A stretch of DNA of 64,000 bases, taken from contig NZ_NGUQ01000007.1 in assembly GCF_002179965.1 (NCBI RefSeq), forward strand, positions 310,001 through 374,000, given 5' to 3'. Shown here piece after piece: positions 60,038 to 64,000 of the stretch; the stretch's first letter is position 1, and each line of letters begins with the position of its first letter. The stretch comes from Pandoraea sp. PE-S2T-3. GTDB lineage: Bacteria; Pseudomonadota; Gammaproteobacteria; Burkholderiales; Burkholderiaceae. The notes below the pieces were generated by a model that did not search any database, was not told the DNA's origin, and saw only the letters and a list, made by a program, of their open reading frames with translations. The position numbers were made by a program, and so were the translations under genes.

Positions 60038-61456
60038 ATGACGACCGACGAGAACCAACCCTCCGGGCCTGCCCACAAACGACTGCGTGCGCGCTTTGTC
60101 GCGATCTCCTGGCGCGACCTTGCCGTCTCTTTCGGCCCCGTCGTGCTTGTCGCCATCGCGGCCATCTGGCTCGCCGTGTGGCTCGTACAGCCCGCCCCGC
60201 CACGCACCATCACGATCAGCGCCGGACCGGAAGGCAGTTCGTTCTGGAACGCCGCGCAGCGCTACAAGACGATCCTCGCGCGCAACGACATCACGCTCAA
60301 CGTGCTGACCTCCGAAGGCTCGCGCCAGAATGTGGAGCGTCTGGCAGACAGCAAGCAGAACGTCGATCTGGGTCTCGTACAAGGCGGTGTGTCGGGTGAG
60401 CTCGACATCGATGGCCTCGTCTCGCTCGGCAGCGTGTTCTACGCCCCGATTTCCGTGTTCTATCGCGGCCCGCGCGTCACCAAACTCTCCGACTTCACCG
60501 GCAAGCGAATTGCCATCGGCCGCGAAGGCAGCGGTGCCCGCGCGCTCGCGCTCGCCTTGCTCAAAGCTAACGGCATCGAGCCGGGCGGCCCCACCGATCT
60601 GACTTCGTACGACGGGCAGGAAGCCGCGCAGGCGCTGGTCGATGGCCGCGTCGATGCCGCCATGCTCTCGGGCGATACCGCCACCGGCCCGACGATGGGC
60701 AAGCTGATTCGCACCCCCGGCGTGCGGCTGATGGACTTTGCACAAGCCGACGCCTACACGCGCCGCTTCACCTATCTGAATCAATTGACACTGCCGCGCG
60801 GCGTGTTCGATCTCGGCAAGAATCTGCCCGCGCAGCCGGTGCACGTCATCAGCCCCACGGTCGAACTCGTGGCGCGCGACAGCCTGCACCCGGCGCTCTC
60901 CGATCTACTGATCGAAGCCGCCCGCGAAGTGCACGGCAAGGCCAACCTGCTGCAACGCGCCGACGAATTCCCGTCTTCGCAAGTGCACGAGTTTCCGCTC
61001 TCCGACGACGCCGCGCGCTACTACAAGTCAGGCAAGGGCTTCCTGTACCGGCATCTGCCGTTCTGGGTGGCGAGCCTCGCCGATCGCATCGTCGTATTGC
61101 TCGTGCCGATCATCGTGGTGCTGATTCCGGCGTTCCGGCTGGTGCCGTCGCTGTATAGCTGGCGGGTGAAATCGCGGCTGTATCGCTGGTATGGCGCGCT
61201 CATTGCGCTGGAGCGCGAGGCGCTCGCCGACGATGCGCACACCGAGTACAAGAGCCTGCGTCACCGGCTCGATGCGATCGAGGCGGCCGTGAACCGGCTG
61301 AAGATTCCGCTCGCGTATGCCGACCAGTTCTACGTGCTGCGCGAACACATCGGTTTCGTGCGGCAGCGGCTCGATGCCATGAATGCCGAACCCGTACCGC
61401 AACCAGACGCTGCGGGCGATTCGGACAGCGCCCCGGCGCCGACCGGTCACGCTTAG
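60038..61456 (+). CDS. TAXI-family TRAP solute-binding protein with two membrane anchors
   Basis: A 472-residue protein. The N-terminal membrane segment (about 27-48) is followed by a TAXI-type binding fold: RTITISAGPEGSSFWNAAQRYK, then VDLGLVQGGVSGE and FTGKRIAIGREGSGARALA. A second hydrophobic region (about 350-385) and a helical cytoplasmic tail follow, which ordinary secreted TAXI proteins lack. No TRAP permease gene is near. It may be a membrane-tethered sensor or a partner of a remote transporter. Start at 60038; 59996 also possible. Confidence 0.88.
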   Translation: MTTDENQPSGPAHKRLRARFVAISWRDLAVSFGPVVLVAIAAIWLAVWLVQPAPPRTITISAGPEGSSFWNAAQRYKTILARNDITLNVLTSEGSRQNVERLADSKQNVDLGLVQGGVSGELDIDGLVSLGSVFYAPISVFYRGPRVTKLSDFTGKRIAIGREGSGARALALALLKANGIEPGGPTDLTSYDGQEAAQALVDGRVDAAMLSGDTATGPTMGKLIRTPGVRLMDFAQADAYTRRFTYLNQLTLPRGVFDLGKNLPAQPVHVISPTVELVARDSLHPALSDLLIEAAREVHGKANLLQRADEFPSSQVHEFPLSDDAARYYKSGKGFLYRHLPFWVASLADRIVVLLVPIIVVLIPAFRLVPSLYSWRVKSRLYRWYGALIALEREALADDAHTEYKSLRHRLDAIEAAVNRLKIPLAYADQFYVLREHIGFVRQRLDAMNAEPVPQPDAAGDSDSAPAPTGHA

Positions 61457-61609
61457 CCCATCTCAAAGCGATGCTTATGCATGTCATAACCATCACAAGC
61501 TTTTCTTATGGACCGGTGCAGCGCAAACTGCGGCAATGTTTCGGGCGGGGATGCCAGTCATCCCGGCCTATCCTGCCCACCGTAAGCGCCTTAGCTGCCG
61601 AAAGTCCGT

Positions 61610-62191
61610 ATGCCGTTGCTCGCCATGACCTCCGCTCCCGTGCCTGCTCCCACTGAGAAGGCGCTTGCCGCTTGCGTCGCTCGCCCCGTGCGCGACGACG
61701 ATCTCCCCGCTATCACGGCCATCTATGCCCACCACGTGCTGAACGGTTCGGCCTCGTTCGAAGAAGTGCCACCGGGTCAGGCGGAGATGCACGCGCGGTG
61801 CGCCAAGGTGATCGATGCGGGGTTGCCGTATCTGGTCGCAGAACGTGACGGCAAAGTCCTCGGCTATGCGTATGCCACACATTACCGGCCGCGCTCGGCC
61901 TATCGTTTCACGCTGGAAGATTCGGTGTATCTGGCCCCCGATGCCATCGGACAGGGCGTGGGCCGCACGCTGCTGCTCGCGCTCATTGCGCGCTGCGAGG
62001 GCGGGCCGTGGCGGCAACTGATCGCCAACGTGGGCGATAGCGGCAACGCGGCGTCACTCGGCTTGCATGCGTCGTGTGGCTTCGTGCACGCGGGCACGCT
62101 CAAATCCGTCGGCTTCAAGTTTGGCCGCTGGGTCGACACGGTACTCATGCAACGCCCGCTCAACACGGGTGACGCCACCCTGCCGGAGTAA
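61610..62191 (+). CDS. GNAT N-acetyltransferase (phosphinothricin acetyltransferase-like)
   Basis: A 193-residue GNAT enzyme. AITAIYAHHVLNGSASFEEVPP, then VLGYAYATHYRPRSAYRFTLEDSVYL and the acetyl-CoA loop GQGVGRTLLLALI match the PAT/YncA (MnaT) group, which acetylates phosphinothricin, methionine sulfone or sulfoximine. The start could also be 61625. Single gene. Confidence 0.92.
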   Translation: MPLLAMTSAPVPAPTEKALAACVARPVRDDDLPAITAIYAHHVLNGSASFEEVPPGQAEMHARCAKVIDAGLPYLVAERDGKVLGYAYATHYRPRSAYRFTLEDSVYLAPDAIGQGVGRTLLLALIARCEGGPWRQLIANVGDSGNAASLGLHASCGFVHAGTLKSVGFKFGRWVDTVLMQRPLNTGDATLPE

Positions 62192-62201
62192 GCCGCGCGC
62201 G

Positions 62202-62939
62202 TCAGAACGGCGACGCGCGGTCCAGTTCCTTGTAATGCCGGAAGATGCCCGTCGTGTTGAACGCGATGCGTCGTGGCGACTTCAGATACGCCGCGATACG
62301 GGGCTGCCGCGCCACGCCGTCGTGCACACCCTGACAGCGCGGATACGCCTTCGCAAAACCCGCCATGGCGCGCGGGAATGCGTAATTCAACCCGGCAATC
62401 AGTTGAAACAACGACAGATCCGCGTACGACATCGCGCGCTCTGAGAGCCATCCGCCTGCGTGGGGATTGTTGGTCAGCACCCGCTCGAAATAATCGAAGA
62501 ACTTGGGCAGACGATAGTCGATCAACTCGGCGGTGCGCTTGCGCGCTTCGGCCCGTTGGTTGCTGTAGTAGAGCCTGCTGGAGATCGGATGATGGCCGTC
62601 GTGCACCTCGGCGACGAGATCGGCCAGCGTGAGTTGCAACTGATTGACGAAGCGGCGGGCGCGCGGCGATTCGCCGACGAGACCCAATACCGGCCCCAGA
62701 AACGCGAGGATGTTGGCTGTCTGGCCGATCAACTCGCCGTCCGCACGCAGGAACGGCGGCGCGAAGGGCGGATCGGTGCAGGCGGGGTCATCCATCGTGT
62801 GCAGCATGCCGTCCATGCCCTGCCCCGGCCCCTCGCCTTGCACGATTTCCACGAACGGCGTGCCGGTCGCTTCGAAGGCCAGCCGGACAAACTCGCCGCG
62901 CCCTTGCAGACCCGGCCAATAGAACAGTTCGAAGGTCAT
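62202..62939 (-). CDS. Glutathione S-transferase family protein
   Basis: A 245-residue GST. N-terminal thioredoxin-like domain begins FELFYWPGLQGRGEFVRLAFEATG with the tyrosine in the usual catalytic place; PPFLRADGELIGQTANILAFLG is the glutathione-binding part. The C-terminal helical domain includes LSYADLSLFQL-like AMSYADLSLFQLI. GAGGAGG precedes the ATG. Substrate unknown. Confidence 0.92.
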   Translation of the reverse strand: MTFELFYWPGLQGRGEFVRLAFEATGTPFVEIVQGEGPGQGMDGMLHTMDDPACTDPPFAPPFLRADGELIGQTANILAFLGPVLGLVGESPRARRFVNQLQLTLADLVAEVHDGHHPISSRLYYSNQRAEARKRTAELIDYRLPKFFDYFERVLTNNPHAGGWLSERAMSYADLSLFQLIAGLNYAFPRAMAGFAKAYPRCQGVHDGVARQPRIAAYLKSPRRIAFNTTGIFRHYKELDRASPF

Positions 62940-62999
62940 GCCACCTCCTCAGGCTGTTTCAGGCCAGCGAATCGCGCTTCACACGTCACGCATCGCGCA

Positions 63000-64000
63000 T
63001 TACGCGACGCCCGGTTGCATCTCCACACGATTCTTGCCCTGTTGCTTGGCGCGATAGAGCGCCAGATCCGCCGACTCGATGAGCGAGGTCGACGCCATGT
63101 GCGTGCGCGGCACCAGCGCCGCACCGCCGAGACTGATCGTCACATTGCGGCCGTTGGCCGAGCCGACGTGCGGGATGCCCATCGCATCGATCTGCGCGCG
63201 CACCTTCTCCGCAATGATGGCGGCCCCGGCCGACGACGTATTCGGCAACACCATCACGAACTCTTCACCGCCGAAGCGCGCGGCCAGATCGGCGGGACGC
63301 GTCGCCGAATCGGCCAGCGTCTGGGCCACGCGGCGCAACACGTCGTCGCCTGCGATGTGGCCATAGGTGTCGTTATAGATCTTGAAGTTGTCGACGTCGA
63401 TCATCAACAACGCCAACTCGCGCTGTTCACGCAGCGCGCGACGCCATTCCGCGCCGAAGTACTCGTCGAAGTAGCGGCGATTGGCCAGCCCCGTGAGCCC
63501 GTCGGAATGCGTGAGCCGTTGCAGTTCCAGATTCGTTTCGAGCAATTGCTGCTGGCTCTCGCGCAGCGCCCGGTAAGCCTCGTCGCGTTGCAGCAGGTTC
63601 ATGTACGAGCGCGAGTGATAGCGCAAACGCGCGACCAGTTCGATGGTGTCGGGCAGCTTGACCAGATAGTCGTTCGCACCGGCCGCGAACGCTTCACGCT
63701 TGATCGTCGACTCTTCTTTGGTCGAGAGCACGATGATCGGAATATCGCGCGTGAGCGGGCTCGACCGGTACTGCCGCACGAGCGACAGGCCGTCGGTGCC
63801 CGGCATCACCAGATCCTGAAGAATCACGGTCGGGCGTGTTTGTTCGGCCACGCGAAGCGCTTCGTCGGGATTCGAACAATAGTGGAAGTCGATGTTCGGC
63901 TCGCCTGCCAGCGCGCGGCGGATCGCTTCCCCGACCATCGCCTGATCGTCGACAAGCAACACCATTGCCGACGAATCGTTCAGGCTGCTCTCGGAGCCGG
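63000..64000 (-). CDS. WspR-like response regulator diguanylate cyclase (5' end outside)
   Basis: The frame is open to the right edge (GSESSLNDSSAMVLLVDD), so the start is outside the window. A receiver domain (MVLLVDDQAMVGEAIRRAL, LQDLVMPGTDGL with the phospho-aspartate, STKEES) is linked by a coiled coil (YRALRESQQQLLETNLELQRL) to a GGDEF domain. The active site RFGGEEF is intact and an RPAD inhibitory I-site lies five residues before it, so c-di-GMP synthesis with feedback is expected. This receiver-coil-GGDEF form is WspR, usually the output of a Wsp surface-sensing cluster, which would be off the right edge. Confidence 0.9.
   Translation of the reverse strand, partial: GSESSLNDSSAMVLLVDDQAMVGEAIRRALAGEPNIDFHYCSNPDEALRVAEQTRPTVILQDLVMPGTDGLSLVRQYRSSPLTRDIPIIVLSTKEESTIKREAFAAGANDYLVKLPDTIELVARLRYHSRSYMNLLQRDEAYRALRESQQQLLETNLELQRLTHSDGLTGLANRRYFDEYFGAEWRRALREQRELALLMIDVDNFKIYNDTYGHIAGDDVLRRVAQTLADSATRPADLAARFGGEEFVMVLPNTSSAGAAIIAEKVRAQIDAMGIPHVGSANGRNVTISLGGAALVPRTHMASTSLIESADLALYRAKQQGKNRVEMQPGVA

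Noticed and set aside
1-64000. Insertion sequences, prophage, integrase or attachment repeats
   Set aside because: No transposase, integrase or phage structural gene is readable in any frame, and the tRNA-Phe gene has no nearby duplicated 3' end that I could see.

Overview
The window is GC-rich betaproteobacterial chromosome. The block def, fmt, htpX, rsmB, DUF4390, NtrY-like kinase, short NtrX-like regulator with dprA divergent, the C-x14-C-x2-C type QueE, the CstA/YbdD pair, and the mix of liv-type ABC, LysR and GntR modules point to Burkholderiaceae. Pandoraea is my best guess, but that is inference without a database. I see no phage, insertion sequence, rRNA or CRISPR array. There is one tRNA (Phe).

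Layout. 1-2.5 kb: the N-terminus of a PrgH/SctD-type type III secretion ring protein running off the left edge, a Sel1-repeat exported protein, a DsrE-like periplasmic protein and a proline-rich protein with two PPPY motifs. 2.6-4.6 kb: queC-queE-queD (preQ0 synthesis). 4.8 kb: tRNA-Phe. 5-15.2 kb: a long leftward housekeeping block from def to the NtrY/NtrX-like pair, with an ArnT-like glycosyltransferase inside it and a sigma-32-like promoter before htpX. 15.3-20.2 kb: rightward dprA, thioredoxin-like protein, topB. 20.2-28.6 kb: LysR regulator, hemN-like gene, cstA-ybdD with a divergent sensor kinase/LuxR regulator pair, and a FitA/FitB-type toxin-antitoxin pair. 28.9-36.2 kb: PEP carboxykinase, hydroxyacid dehydrogenase, patatin, hotdog thioesterase, a duplicated-repeat exported protein, DoxX, Spy/CpxP-like protein. 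36.3-39.5 kb: Fiu-like receptor and PiuC-type dioxygenase behind a Fur-like box. 40.2-46.1 kb: orphan Tat-exported SsuA-like binding protein, a 1252-residue BTAD/degenerate-cyclase/AAA/TPR regulator and a small molybdopterin-domain protein.

46.1-59 kb is the most coherent accessory region. A FadR-type regulator with a histone-H1-like tail is divergent from a complete branched-chain-amino-acid-type ABC transporter (binding protein, two permeases, two ATPases) fused transcriptionally to an M20 carbamoylase-like hydrolase and an M81 MlrC-like metallopeptidase that carries a 1-nt frameshift. A perfect 18-bp palindrome lies just downstream of a TTGACA-N17-TACGAT promoter in the divergent gap and is the obvious operator. 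Next come an unrecognised 330-residue protein with the composition of a secreted effector, then a leftward M20 amidohydrolase plus MFS transporter pair with a divergent LysR gene and a T-N11-A operator. Together these look like two independent uptake-plus-deacylation modules for N-substituted amino acids or small peptides.

59-64 kb: orphan TAXI-type binding protein, GNAT acetyltransferase, glutathione S-transferase family protein, and a WspR-like response-regulator diguanylate cyclase running off the right edge.

No single new defence-type system is evident. The best candidates for something undescribed are the two possible type III effectors (1871-2437 and 55027-56019), the DNA-binding-tail fusion on the GntR regulator with its palindrome, and the BTAD regulator with a catalytically dead cyclase domain beside a molybdopterin-domain gene.
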